Assembly: GCA_027038775.1 (NCBI GenBank)
Contig: JALWGP010000028.1
Location: forward strand, 1 to 5,526
Source of the DNA: Sedimenticola sp.
Lineage (GTDB): Bacteria > Pseudomonadota > Gammaproteobacteria > Chromatiales > Chromatiaceae
DNA length: 5,526 nucleotides
Reading direction: 5' to 3'
The translations under genes were made by a program, and so were the position numbers. Below, piece after piece: positions 1 through 5,526 of the stretch (the first letter of the stretch is position 1; every line of letters starts with the position of its first letter). The notes below the pieces were generated by a model. The model did no database searches, was not told the DNA's origin, and worked only from the letters and a program-made list of their open reading frames with translations.

Positions 1-370
1 GGTCATCTCCTACAACCCCGGCTACCAGAGCCTGATGAAGGACCTGAAGCAATCCACCAAGCAACGTTTCGGCGCCATCGACTTCGACTATCCGGCGCCC
101 GACACCGAGGCCGAGATCGTGGCCCGGGAAGGCGGTGTCGACCTGGAGACGGCGAAGAAGCTGGTGCAGATCGGCCAGCGCGGGCGCAATCTCAAGGGCC
201 ACGGGCTCGACGAGGGCATCTCCACGCGCCTGCTGGTCTATGCCGCCCAGCTCATCGCCAGGGGACTCGACCCCCTGGTGGCCTGCCGCGTGACCCTGGT
301 GCGACCGCTCACCGACGATCCCGACATGCGCGACACCCTGGACGCCGCGGTCACCACTTTCATCGAGTGA
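1..370 (+). CDS. cbbQ: CbbQ, AAA+ ATPase subunit of the CbbQO Rubisco activase (3' part only)
   Basis: The reading frame is open from base 2 to the TGA at 368-370, giving the last 122 residues; the start lies outside the window. The visible part opens with the ISYNPGYQ stretch typical of the CbbQ/NirQ/NorQ branch of MoxR-type AAA+ ATPases, whose Asn sits at the sensor 1 position. It continues with STKQRF, which carries the conserved arginine region, and then a helical C-terminal domain (about 90 residues) ending in FIE. Walker A and B motifs must lie upstream. In known systems CbbQ hexamers hydrolyse ATP and, with one CbbO, remodel inhibited Rubisco in the cytoplasm. The next gene is cbbO after a 37-bp gap on the same strand, which separates this from the NorQ/NirQ denitrification paralogues. 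Family assignment is firm; the cbbQ name rests on sequence style plus cbbO. Confidence 0.92.
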   Translation, partial: VISYNPGYQSLMKDLKQSTKQRFGAIDFDYPAPDTEAEIVAREGGVDLETAKKLVQIGQRGRNLKGHGLDEGISTRLLVYAAQLIARGLDPLVACRVTLVRPLTDDPDMRDTLDAAVTTFIE

Positions 371-392
371 CGCGCCTTCCCGTTCACCGGCC

Positions 393-398
393 AGGGGA
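393..398 (+). promoter_or_regulatory. Ribosome binding site of cbbO
   Basis: AGGGGA lies 9 bases before the ATG at 408. It supports that start and translation of cbbO from a shared message with cbbQ. No terminator-like hairpin is seen in the 37-bp gap. Confidence 0.6.
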
Positions 399-407
399 AT
401 TTCGTCC

Positions 408-2747
408 ATGAGCGTGAATCTCGACGACTTTCGCGAGGAACTGGAGAAGGCGGCGCCTGAACTCGAGGAGACGCTCGACGCCATCTTCCACGAGGCGGCG
501 CGCCACATGTCTGCCGCCGGGCTCCATGATTACCTGGAAGGGGCCCGTGGCCTGGCCCGGCTGGGTCGCGGCGGCAGTCTGGTCACCACCTTCCTCGAGG
601 AGATGCCGGCGGTGGCCAAGGAGTGCGGGGATGACATCATCCGTGACTGTGTCAGTGCCGCGATGAAGCTCTCGTCCATGACCTCCGGCGAGGTCATCGC
701 CCTGCTGTTCGCCACCCTGCCGACGGTGGCCCGGCGTCTCGGCGATCCCGAGCTGCTGCGCCAGTACCTGGGACTGATCCACCAGCTCTCGGCCAAGGCT
801 GCCCGCGGCCTGCGCCCCATGCTCGGGGTCATGGACGAGCTGCTGCACAAGCTCACCCTGTCGGGGCTGCGCCGCTGGGCCCTGTACGGTGCCCAAGCCT
901 ACGCCCGGGACTTCCAGGGACAGATGAAGTACTTCGGTCTCCAGACCGAGGATGCCAGGGCCATGCTCCAGAAGGAACGGCGTGGAACCCTGTTCATCGA
1001 CAGCCAGCGCAAGATCAATTTCTACCTGCGGGCGCTCTGGGGCCGTGACTTCTTCCTGCGTCCCACCGCAGCCGACCACGAGGGCTTCCGCCCCTACCTG
1101 GAGCAACGGGTCATGCACCTGCCCGACGCCGTGGATGGTGTCGGCGGCATCTCCGGTCAGGAACTCTACCGGGCCATGGCCACCCACCTGGCCGCACACA
1201 TGATGTATACCCCCGAGCCGATCTCCGCCGAGCAGCTCTCGCCGGCCCAGATGTTCTTCATCGGTCTGCTCGATGACGCCCGGGTGGAGTACTGTGCGGG
1301 GCAGAACTTCCCCGGCCTGCGCACTCTCTGGGGACGGCTGCTCACCATCCCCCACGGGGAGCCGCCGGCCCATCCGTCCCTGGCCCTGCTCGAGGAGCTG
1401 GCTGCCTGTCTGCTCGAGCCGTCGCGGCGCATGGCCGACGAAGATCTGCAGGCCCTGGTGGACAGGTTCCACGCCAACGTGGAGCACAACAGGCTCGATC
1501 CCATGTTTTCCTGGCACATGGGCCTGGAAGTGTTCAACGTCCTGGCGGCCAGGCGCGAGGTGCCGAGCCTGCGCCTGCTCGAAAAGCTGCGGATTCCCTA
1601 TCGCGACGACAACCGCCTGCTGTGGGACTTCGACGAGTTTGCCTGGCAGGAGACCGCCGAGTACATCGCCGCCAGCCAGCGCCAGGTGCGCAGGCACGTC
1701 TCGGCCATCGAGATGGCCAACGAGGTGGACTGCGAGCTCGCCGGTGACGACGCCCAGGAGATCTGGGTCTGCTCGACCGAGTTCTTTCCCTACGAGGATG
1801 CAGGCGAGGCCAGGGTCAGTTACAACGACATGTGGGGCAAGGAGCCGGTTTCCGACCCTTTCCACTACCATGAGTGGGACTACCAGGTGCAGCTCCACCG
1901 GCCGGACTGGGTCACCCTGTACGAGCGGCGGCAGCCCAAGGGGGATCCGGAGGAGATCGATCGCATCCTCCTCGAGCACAAGCCGGTCACCCAGCGCATC
2001 AAGCAGATCATCGACCTGCTCCAGCCCCAGGGGGTGCAGCGGATCCGTAACATGGAAGACGGCGACGAGATCGATCTCAACGCCGCCATTGACTCCATGA
2101 TCGACATCCGCATGGGGCGTCAGCCGAATCCGCGCATCACCATGCGTCACGTGCTCAATCGCCGGGACCTGGCCATCGTGGTGCTGCTGGACCTCTCCGA
2201 ATCCACCAATGATCCCATCGGCGACTCGGACAAGACCGTGCTGGAGCTGACCCTCGAGGCCTCGGCCCTGGTGGCCACCGCGATCCATGGCGTCGGCGAC
2301 GCCTTCGCCATCCACGGTTTCGCTTCGGACGGACGCCATGACGTGCAATACTACCGGTTCAAGGACTTCGACCAGCCCTGGGATGGAGAGGCCAAGTCCC
2401 GGCTGGCGGGCATCCAGGGCGGCCTCTCCACCCGCATGGGAGCCGCCCTGCGCCATGCCGGCAGGCACCTGCTGCAGCAGCCCCAGCGAAAAAAGCTGAT
2501 CCTGCTGGTCACCGACGGGGAACCCGCGGATATCGATGAGCGCGATCCCCAGTACCTGCGCTGGGATACCCGCAAGGCGGTGGAGGAGCTCTGGGGGAGA
2601 GGTGTGCTCACCTATTGCCTGACGCTGGATGCGGATGCGGACCACTACGTGAAACGCATCTTCGGGACCAACCATTACACCATCGTCGATCACGTGGAGC
2701 GTCTTCCCGAGAAACTGCCGAACCTCTTTGCCAGCCTCACGCGGTGA
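408..2747 (+). CDS. cbbO: CbbO, von Willebrand factor A-domain adaptor of Rubisco activase
   Basis: A 779-residue cytoplasmic protein, the usual size for CbbO, with no signal peptide or membrane segment. Residues 1 to about 580 form the long CbbO/NorD-type N-terminal region, including the EYCAGQNFPGLRTLWGRLL stretch near residues 290-310. The C-terminal ~190 residues are a VWA domain with a full metal-ion-dependent adhesion site: DLSES (D595, S597, S599), T675 in LSTRMG, and D703 in LLVTDGE. In the CbbQO system CbbO bridges the CbbQ hexamer to Rubisco, and the VWA metal site is thought to contact an acidic residue of the large subunit. The start at 408 has an AGGGGA ribosome site, and cbbQ lies directly upstream. 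NorD is the main alternative, but the small downstream gene and the overall sequence fit CbbO better and no nor genes are seen. The gene almost entirely avoids TTA, CTA and TCA codons, which leaves a long empty frame on the other strand. Confidence 0.95.
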   Translation: MSVNLDDFREELEKAAPELEETLDAIFHEAARHMSAAGLHDYLEGARGLARLGRGGSLVTTFLEEMPAVAKECGDDIIRDCVSAAMKLSSMTSGEVIALLFATLPTVARRLGDPELLRQYLGLIHQLSAKAARGLRPMLGVMDELLHKLTLSGLRRWALYGAQAYARDFQGQMKYFGLQTEDARAMLQKERRGTLFIDSQRKINFYLRALWGRDFFLRPTAADHEGFRPYLEQRVMHLPDAVDGVGGISGQELYRAMATHLAAHMMYTPEPISAEQLSPAQMFFIGLLDDARVEYCAGQNFPGLRTLWGRLLTIPHGEPPAHPSLALLEELAACLLEPSRRMADEDLQALVDRFHANVEHNRLDPMFSWHMGLEVFNVLAARREVPSLRLLEKLRIPYRDDNRLLWDFDEFAWQETAEYIAASQRQVRRHVSAIEMANEVDCELAGDDAQEIWVCSTEFFPYEDAGEARVSYNDMWGKEPVSDPFHYHEWDYQVQLHRPDWVTLYERRQPKGDPEEIDRILLEHKPVTQRIKQIIDLLQPQGVQRIRNMEDGDEIDLNAAIDSMIDIRMGRQPNPRITMRHVLNRRDLAIVVLLDLSESTNDPIGDSDKTVLELTLEASALVATAIHGVGDAFAIHGFASDGRHDVQYYRFKDFDQPWDGEAKSRLAGIQGGLSTRMGAALRHAGRHLLQQPQRKKLILLVTDGEPADIDERDPQYLRWDTRKAVEELWGRGVLTYCLTLDADADHYVKRIFGTNHYTIVDHVERLPEKLPNLFASLTR

Positions 2748-3121
2748 GGGAGAGGGAGGCGTTGAGCCGCACCGGAGAGGTTCCCTGTTTCGCCCGTCGG
2801 GCCGACCAGGTGGAAGCGCGTCTCTACAATCTCTGGCGCCGTGCCCGGCTTCACCTGGCCATGCCGGTTCGTATCCCCCTGCCTGCCCAGCCCGGGGTGG
2901 TGATGATCCTGGAAGCGAACGAATGGGTCTGCGTGGACGCCCGTCAGAACGATCTTCCCATCCTGGCCTGGGTGGAGTTCGAGGATCGCGGCCGGGACGC
3001 GCTGCACCTGCCGGTACGCTGCACGCTCAATTATTACCATTTCGCTGCGTCCAGGTACCGCTCCCGGGCCCTGGAGGCCATGGCCGAGGGTCTTTCGCGG
3101 CTCTTGCAGGAAACGGACTGA
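2744..3121 (+). CDS. Small uncharacterised protein encoded directly after cbbO
   Basis: I do not recognise this gene. It encodes about 119-125 residues with no membrane segment, signal peptide or cofactor motif. The middle (from PVRIPLP through WVCVDARQNDLPILAWVEF) looks beta-rich and carries regular hydrophobic spacing; the last ~25 residues (SRALEAMAEGLSRLLQE) look helical. Two starts are possible. GTG at 2744 overlaps the cbbO stop as GTGA, a layout typical of translational coupling, but has no Shine-Dalgarno sequence. TTG at 2762 has GAGGGAGG-like purines just upstream. A longer form from ATG 2615 would overlap cbbO by over 130 bases and is unlikely. The overlap argues for co-transcription with cbbQO and a role near Rubisco activation or carbon fixation, but the function is unknown. 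Confidence 0.78.
   Translation: MREREALSRTGEVPCFARRADQVEARLYNLWRRARLHLAMPVRIPLPAQPGVVMILEANEWVCVDARQNDLPILAWVEFEDRGRDALHLPVRCTLNYYHFAASRYRSRALEAMAEGLSRLLQETD
2751..2759 (+). promoter_or_regulatory. Purine-rich ribosome binding site candidate for the gene after cbbO
   Basis: AGAGGGAGG ends two bases before TTG 2762; its GAGG core at 2752-2755 is 6 bases from that codon. This favours TTG 2762 as start (119 residues) over the GTG at 2744, which overlaps the cbbO stop but has no such site in front. Both remain possible. Confidence 0.4.
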
Positions 3122-3194
3122 ACGCGGTTTCGCCGGGCGCGGCTGCCCCGGTCCGGTTGCGGCTGACGAAAGGGCTGCAGTACCATGCCCGGAC
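3122..3194 (+). other. Intergenic gap between cbbQO cluster and GAF regulator
   Basis: These 73 bases separate the cbb cluster from the regulator gene. They contain a GC-rich inverted repeat (CCGGG at 3133-3137 and CCCGG at 3147-3151) without a following T-run, so it is not a convincing intrinsic terminator. TTGCGG at 3157-3162 and TACCAT at 3181-3186 form a weak promoter-like pair with an 18-bp spacer. Whether the regulator has its own promoter or is read through from cbbO cannot be decided from this. Confidence 0.3.
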
Positions 3195-4103
3195 ATGGCC
3201 TCCTCATGCCCTCTACCCACCCAGGCCCGGCTGCTGAAGACCGTCACCGATGCCCTGCGGCGCCACTGCGGAGAGCGGGACGCCGGCAAAATTTTCGGCG
3301 ACCTGCTCGAAACCCTGCTCGAACTCACGTGCAGTGAATACGGTTTCATCGGCGAGGTGTTCCACGACGAAAGGGACCGCCCCTTCGTCAAGAGCTACGC
3401 CACCACCAACATTGCCTGGAACGACGAGACTCAGCGCCTTTACGAGAAGGCCCGGGAAAAGGGCATGGTCTTCTCCCGCCTGGATTGTCTTTATGGCGCG
3501 GTGCTCACCACCGGCAATCTCATCATTTCCAACGATCCTGCCAACGACAGCCGCAGCTGTGGCCTGCCGCCGGGCCATCCCCCGCTCAACAGCTTCATGG
3601 GCGTGCCCCTGCAGGGGCGAGACGGCCTGCTCGGGATGGTGGGCGTGGCCAATCGTCCCGGGGGCTATACGCCGGAGCTGGCCCGTCGCCTGGAGCCCTT
3701 TCTGGTCGCCTGCGGCAGCCTGCTGCAATCCTGGCGGGACACCAAGCGCATCCTGGCATTGGATGAGGCGCTGCAAGCGTGTGAGAAACGGCTCGGTCAT
3801 TCGGAGGAGAGTGTGCCGCTGGGTGGGGGCTACCGTTTTGACCGGGCTTCGTCCGTATTGTACGGCAACCACGGTTCCGTGCTGCTGACCCGCAAGGAGC
3901 TCGACCTGCTGCACCTGCTGGTGGAAAACGCCGGCCAGGTGGTTCCCTACGAGGAGCTGAAACGGCAGGTGTGGCGCGAAGTGGTGGTGGGCCACTCTTC
4001 GCTGCGTTCCCTGGTGCGGCGCATTCGCGGCAAGGCACCGGGCATTCGCATCACCACGGTGCGGGGAGTGGGCCTGATGCTGGGGACATCGAAAGAGGGA
4101 TGA
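3195..4103 (+). CDS. GAF sensor domain fused to OmpR/PhoB-type winged-helix DNA-binding domain (one-component regulator)
   Basis: A 302-residue soluble protein. Residues about 28-180 are a GAF domain of the type usually found in sensor kinases: LTCSEYGFIGEV (44-55), TNIAWNDET (71-79), GAVLTTG (101-107), ISNDPAND (111-118) and LPPGHPPLNSFMGVPL (124-139). Residues about 181-205 look like a short helical linker. Residues about 211-297 are a winged helix of the Trans_reg_C class: LTRKELDLLHLL (231-242), then VVPYEELKRQVW, a recognition helix near 268-280 (SSLRSLVRRIRGK) and the closing wing ITTVRGVGLML. There is no receiver domain with phospho-acceptor Asp and no kinase domain, so the protein should sense a ligand directly and bind DNA itself. 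Cys residues at 46, 98, 122 and 173 lie in or near the GAF fold; a redox or metal role is only a guess. ATG 3195 is the first sensible start in this frame but lacks a well-spaced ribosome site. The ligand is unknown. Confidence 0.9.
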   Translation: MASSCPLPTQARLLKTVTDALRRHCGERDAGKIFGDLLETLLELTCSEYGFIGEVFHDERDRPFVKSYATTNIAWNDETQRLYEKAREKGMVFSRLDCLYGAVLTTGNLIISNDPANDSRSCGLPPGHPPLNSFMGVPLQGRDGLLGMVGVANRPGGYTPELARRLEPFLVACGSLLQSWRDTKRILALDEALQACEKRLGHSEESVPLGGGYRFDRASSVLYGNHGSVLLTRKELDLLHLLVENAGQVVPYEELKRQVWREVVVGHSSLRSLVRRIRGKAPGIRITTVRGVGLMLGTSKEG

Positions 4104-4112
4104 GGCATCCCT
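4096..4112. terminator. Hairpin between convergent genes, weak terminator candidate
   Basis: AGGGATG (4096-4102) and CATCCCT (4106-4112) are perfect complements around a 3-base loop. The left arm includes the first two bases of the regulator's TGA stop. No T-run follows on the + strand. On the - strand the hairpin is followed by CTCTTTC, only mildly T-rich. It may stop or stabilise transcripts from both convergent genes, but it is not a canonical intrinsic terminator. Confidence 0.35.
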
Positions 4113-4133
4113 GCCCCGGACTGCTTCCTTTGC

Positions 4134-5117
4134 CTATTCGGTGCAACAGCGCTTGTTCTTGTTTTCCAGGGAAAAGCAGCTTTCAGGAACTTCCGGGCGG
4201 TAGCCGAAACCCCGTGCCGAGGTGTCCAGGGCGCACTTGTCCTCCAGCGGCTTGAGCAGCGACAAGCCGTTGCGTTTTTCCTGTACCCGTTCGCAGGCCT
4301 GCACGCACTGCAGGCACTGGGTGCAGGTGAACATGCGTAGCTTGCTGCTGCGCGGCTTCAGGCGCATGGGGCAGGCGTGTTCGCAGGAGGCGTCACAGCT
4401 TGCGCACTCCCTGGCCCGCTTTCGGTCGAAAGCCACCACCATGGCCTTCTTGTTGCCCATCCATACCAGGCTCTGGAACAGGCCGATGGCGCAGCCGAAG
4501 CGGCAGAAGAGGTGCCGGGCAAGGGCGAACTCGATGGTGAGCAGTATGGTGGCCACGGTGATGAAGGTGAACTGATTTCGGGTGAGCGTGCCGTGGAACA
4601 GGTTGGAATAGATCTCCCTGGGCGGCAGCAGGTAGGTGAGCAGCACCACTGCCCACAGGAAAGCGAAGAAGAGAATGGTGAGAATGGTCAGCGGCCAGAG
4701 CTGACGGTTGGGCACGCAGACGGTACCATCCTGCTGCCGCTCCGGAAGCTTCTGCCGGTCCCAGATGGAGAGTTTGCCCGATGCCCTGCGCATCATGGCG
4801 TTGATCAGCTCCACCACCGAGAAATGGGGGCAGAGCCAGCCGCAGTAGAGCCGCCCCCATTTCCAGGAGACATAGATGCCCAGCCCCACCACCAGCCCGA
4901 TGGGCAGGAAGATGTGCAGGAATACGCTCCAGATGAGCTCCATGTCGGAGAGCTGTCCCGCCTGGTAGGCGTCGATGCCCAGTATCCACGGGCGTCCCAG
5001 GAACACGAGATGGTTTTGCGTGAGGTCGAACCGGAACAGGTCCAGCGGCGGAGCCAGGATGAACAACAGAAAGAACAGGGTTCTCCAGAAGAGGCGTTTT
5101 TTCTGGGTCGAGATCAT
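4134..5117 (-). CDS. Membrane polyferredoxin (NapH/CcoG/NosR-like 4Fe-4S protein)
   Basis: A 327-residue inner-membrane electron-transfer protein. Predicted membrane helices lie near residues 9-25, 62-82, 141-164 and 183-203. CGWLCP (C92, C96) follows the second helix and CRFGC (C205, C209) follows the fourth, a pattern shared by NapH, CcoG/RdxA and NosR-type proteins. The C-terminal soluble part has two [4Fe-4S] motifs: C238, C241, C245, C249-Pro and C265, C268, C271, C275. Such proteins pass electrons across the membrane to, or assemble, redox enzymes. The specific partner cannot be told here because no nap, nos or cco gene is adjacent. The ATG at 5117 is chosen because GGGAGGA precedes it at good spacing and the protein then begins MISTQKKR just before the first helix; the frame stays open upstream to 5237, but that part looks like untranslated leader. 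It converges on the GAF regulator gene and is transcribed away from uvrA. Confidence 0.92.
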   Translation of the reverse strand: MISTQKKRLFWRTLFFLLFILAPPLDLFRFDLTQNHLVFLGRPWILGIDAYQAGQLSDMELIWSVFLHIFLPIGLVVGLGIYVSWKWGRLYCGWLCPHFSVVELINAMMRRASGKLSIWDRQKLPERQQDGTVCVPNRQLWPLTILTILFFAFLWAVVLLTYLLPPREIYSNLFHGTLTRNQFTFITVATILLTIEFALARHLFCRFGCAIGLFQSLVWMGNKKAMVVAFDRKRARECASCDASCEHACPMRLKPRSSKLRMFTCTQCLQCVQACERVQEKRNGLSLLKPLEDKCALDTSARGFGYRPEVPESCFSLENKNKRCCTE

Positions 5118-5123
5118 CCGTTT

Positions 5124-5130
5124 CCTCCCG
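5124..5130 (-). promoter_or_regulatory. Ribosome binding site of the polyferredoxin gene
   Basis: On the - strand GGGAGGA is followed by AACGG and a further A before ATG 5117, a spacing of about 6 bases. This strong site decides the start against the in-frame ATG codons at 5144 and 5237. Confidence 0.75.
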
Positions 5131-5180
5131 TGACACCGGTACATCTGAGGATTCGGGGTGGTCCGGCGGCATCGATCCGA

Positions 5181-5186
5181 ATTATA
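5181..5186 (-). promoter_or_regulatory. TATAAT -10 element of the polyferredoxin gene
   Basis: A perfect TATAAT reads on the - strand 64 bases before the start codon. No recognisable -35 hexamer occurs 16-18 bases upstream; that position (about 5204-5209) instead falls at the edge of the 11-bp repeat array. The missing -35 suggests an activator-dependent promoter. Inferred from sequence only. Confidence 0.55.
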
Positions 5187-5205
5187 GGGCGAGCATGGAA
5201 GCGCC

Positions 5206-5249
5206 ACGGTGATTTTACGGTGAAAAGTTTGTGACACGAATGTGACTGC
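5206..5249. repeat. Four tandem 11-bp repeats with GTGA in phase; candidate OmpR/PhoB-type operator
   Basis: Read on the + strand, four consecutive 11-bp units each carry GTGA at units' positions 4-7: GTGA begins at 5209, 5220, 5231 and 5242. The first two units share ACGGTGA exactly, separated by TTTT; the others begin TTTGTGA and AATGTGA. On the - strand the first pair reads TCACCGT-AAAA-TCACCGT, the same 7-bp repeat plus 4-bp A/T spacer layout as Pho boxes, though the letters differ. The array lies about 20-60 bp upstream of the polyferredoxin -10 element, overlapping where a -35 should be, and about 40 bp before the uvrA -35. The binding protein is not known; the nearby GAF-winged-helix regulator is the obvious candidate. 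Confidence 0.6.
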
Positions 5250-5288
5250 GCCTGCCGACGGCCTTCCGGAGATGGGGAGGCAGCGGGT

Positions 5289-5318
5289 TTGATGATCGGC
5301 GGCAAAACCGCGTATATT
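5289..5318 (+). promoter_or_regulatory. Sigma70-like promoter of uvrA
   Basis: TTGATG (5289-5294) and TATATT (5313-5318) are separated by 18 bases, 4/6 and 5/6 matches to the consensus. Transcription would start near 5325, leaving a leader of about 40 bases before the uvrA ATG. No CTGT-N8-ACAG LexA box is seen around it. Confidence 0.5.
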
Positions 5319-5343
5319 CTCTCGTTTCCTTGCGATTTCCTGC

Positions 5344-5357
5344 GGGGCAAGAGCCCC
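5344..5357 (+). other. Small hairpin in the uvrA leader
   Basis: GGGGC (5344-5348) pairs with GCCCC (5353-5357) around an AAGA loop, ending 8 bases before the uvrA start. The only purine-rich run near the ATG lies in this loop and its 5' arm, so the hairpin could affect ribosome access. It is short and may be incidental. Confidence 0.3.
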
Positions 5358-5365
5358 CTCCCGGC

Positions 5366-5526
5366 ATGGACACCATCCGAATCCGCGGCGCCCGCACCCA
5401 CAACCTCAAGAACATCGACCTCGACCTGCCCCGGGACAAGCTCATCGTCATCACCGGGCTGTCGGGCTCGGGCAAGTCGTCGCTCGCCTTCGACACCATC
5501 TACGCCGAGGGTCAGCGGCGCTACGT
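5366..5526 (+). CDS. uvrA: UvrA, excinuclease ABC subunit A (5' part only)
   Basis: The first 53 codons and part of the next are present; the gene runs off the window. The protein opens [20 protein letters not shown] and contains the UvrA-specific Walker A loop GLSGSGKSS at residues 31-39, followed by [14 protein letters not shown]. These are diagnostic of the N-terminal ATPase domain of UvrA, a DNA-damage-sensing ABC-type ATPase of nucleotide excision repair that loads UvrB. Full-length family members have roughly 940 residues. The ATG at 5366 matches the usual UvrA N-terminus, though the bases directly before it are C-rich and lack a Shine-Dalgarno sequence. It is divergent from the polyferredoxin gene and shares a 248-bp intergenic region with it. 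Confidence 0.97.
   Translation, partial: MDTIRIRGARTHNLKNIDLDLPRDKLIVITGLSGSGKSSLAFDTIYAEGQRRY

Noticed and set aside
384..2693. A 769-codon open frame on the - strand covering nearly all of cbbO
   Set aside because: It is in register with cbbO codons, so it stays open simply because cbbO hardly uses TTA, CTA or TCA. Its translation is low-complexity in style (many G, H, Q, V, L) and matches no family I know. The same effect explains the long open frames opposite the regulator (3213-3995) and the polyferredoxin (4377-5234).
3133..3151. Intrinsic terminator after the cbbQO cluster
   Set aside because: The GC-rich arms form only a 5-bp stem and no T-run follows, so it fails the usual criteria.
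4134..5237. Longer polyferredoxin starting at ATG 5237
   Set aside because: The extra 40 residues are Arg/Pro/Cys-rich with no resemblance to the family. They would cover the TATAAT element and part of the repeat array, while ATG 5117 has a strong ribosome site.
5228..5245. CRP/FNR-type site in the TGTGA-containing part of the repeat array
   Set aside because: The TGTGA half-sites are in direct, not inverted, orientation 11 bp apart. The imperfect 13-bp palindrome at 5228-5240 (TTTGTGACACGAA) does not have CRP or FNR spacing. It remains a possible alternative operator but the direct-repeat reading explains more of the sequence.
5246..5365. SOS (LexA) box for uvrA
   Set aside because: No CTGT-N8-ACAG or close variant is present between the repeat array and the uvrA start.
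1..5526. Mobile elements, CRISPR arrays, tRNA or rRNA genes
   Set aside because: No transposase-like frame, terminal inverted repeats, spaced CRISPR repeats or tRNA-like cloverleaf was seen; the window is filled by the listed protein genes.

Overview
The window is GC-rich, shows strong G/C preference at third codon positions, and encodes proteins with a proteobacterial character. The linked cbbQ-cbbO pair points to an autotroph that fixes CO2 with Rubisco. A chemolithoautotrophic (for example sulfur-oxidising) gammaproteobacterium is the best guess. Lineage is inferred from protein style only and is not proven.

Left part (1-3121, + strand): the 3' end of cbbQ (AAA+ ATPase), then complete cbbO (VWA-domain adaptor), then a small unrecognised gene that starts at or just after the cbbO stop. 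CbbQ and CbbO together form a Rubisco activase that removes inhibitory sugar phosphates from Rubisco. The small third gene looks like part of the same transcription unit. Rubisco structural genes are not in the window and are presumably upstream.

Middle part (3195-5117): two convergent genes whose stop codons are about 30 bp apart. The + strand gene is an unusual one-component regulator, a GAF sensor domain fused directly to an OmpR/PhoB-type winged-helix DNA-binding domain. The - strand gene is a membrane polyferredoxin of the NapH/CcoG/NosR-like group, with four predicted membrane segments and two C-terminal [4Fe-4S] motifs.

Right part (5118-5526): a divergent intergenic region, then the first 53 codons of uvrA (nucleotide excision repair). 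The intergenic region holds a TATAAT element facing the polyferredoxin gene, a sigma70-like promoter facing uvrA, and an array of four 11-bp repeats (each with GTGA in exactly the same phase) just upstream of the TATAAT element. The 7-bp repeat plus 4-bp spacer layout is that of OmpR/PhoB-family operators. The main hypothesis from this window is that the GAF-winged-helix protein binds this array and controls the polyferredoxin gene. This is inference from layout and has not been demonstrated.
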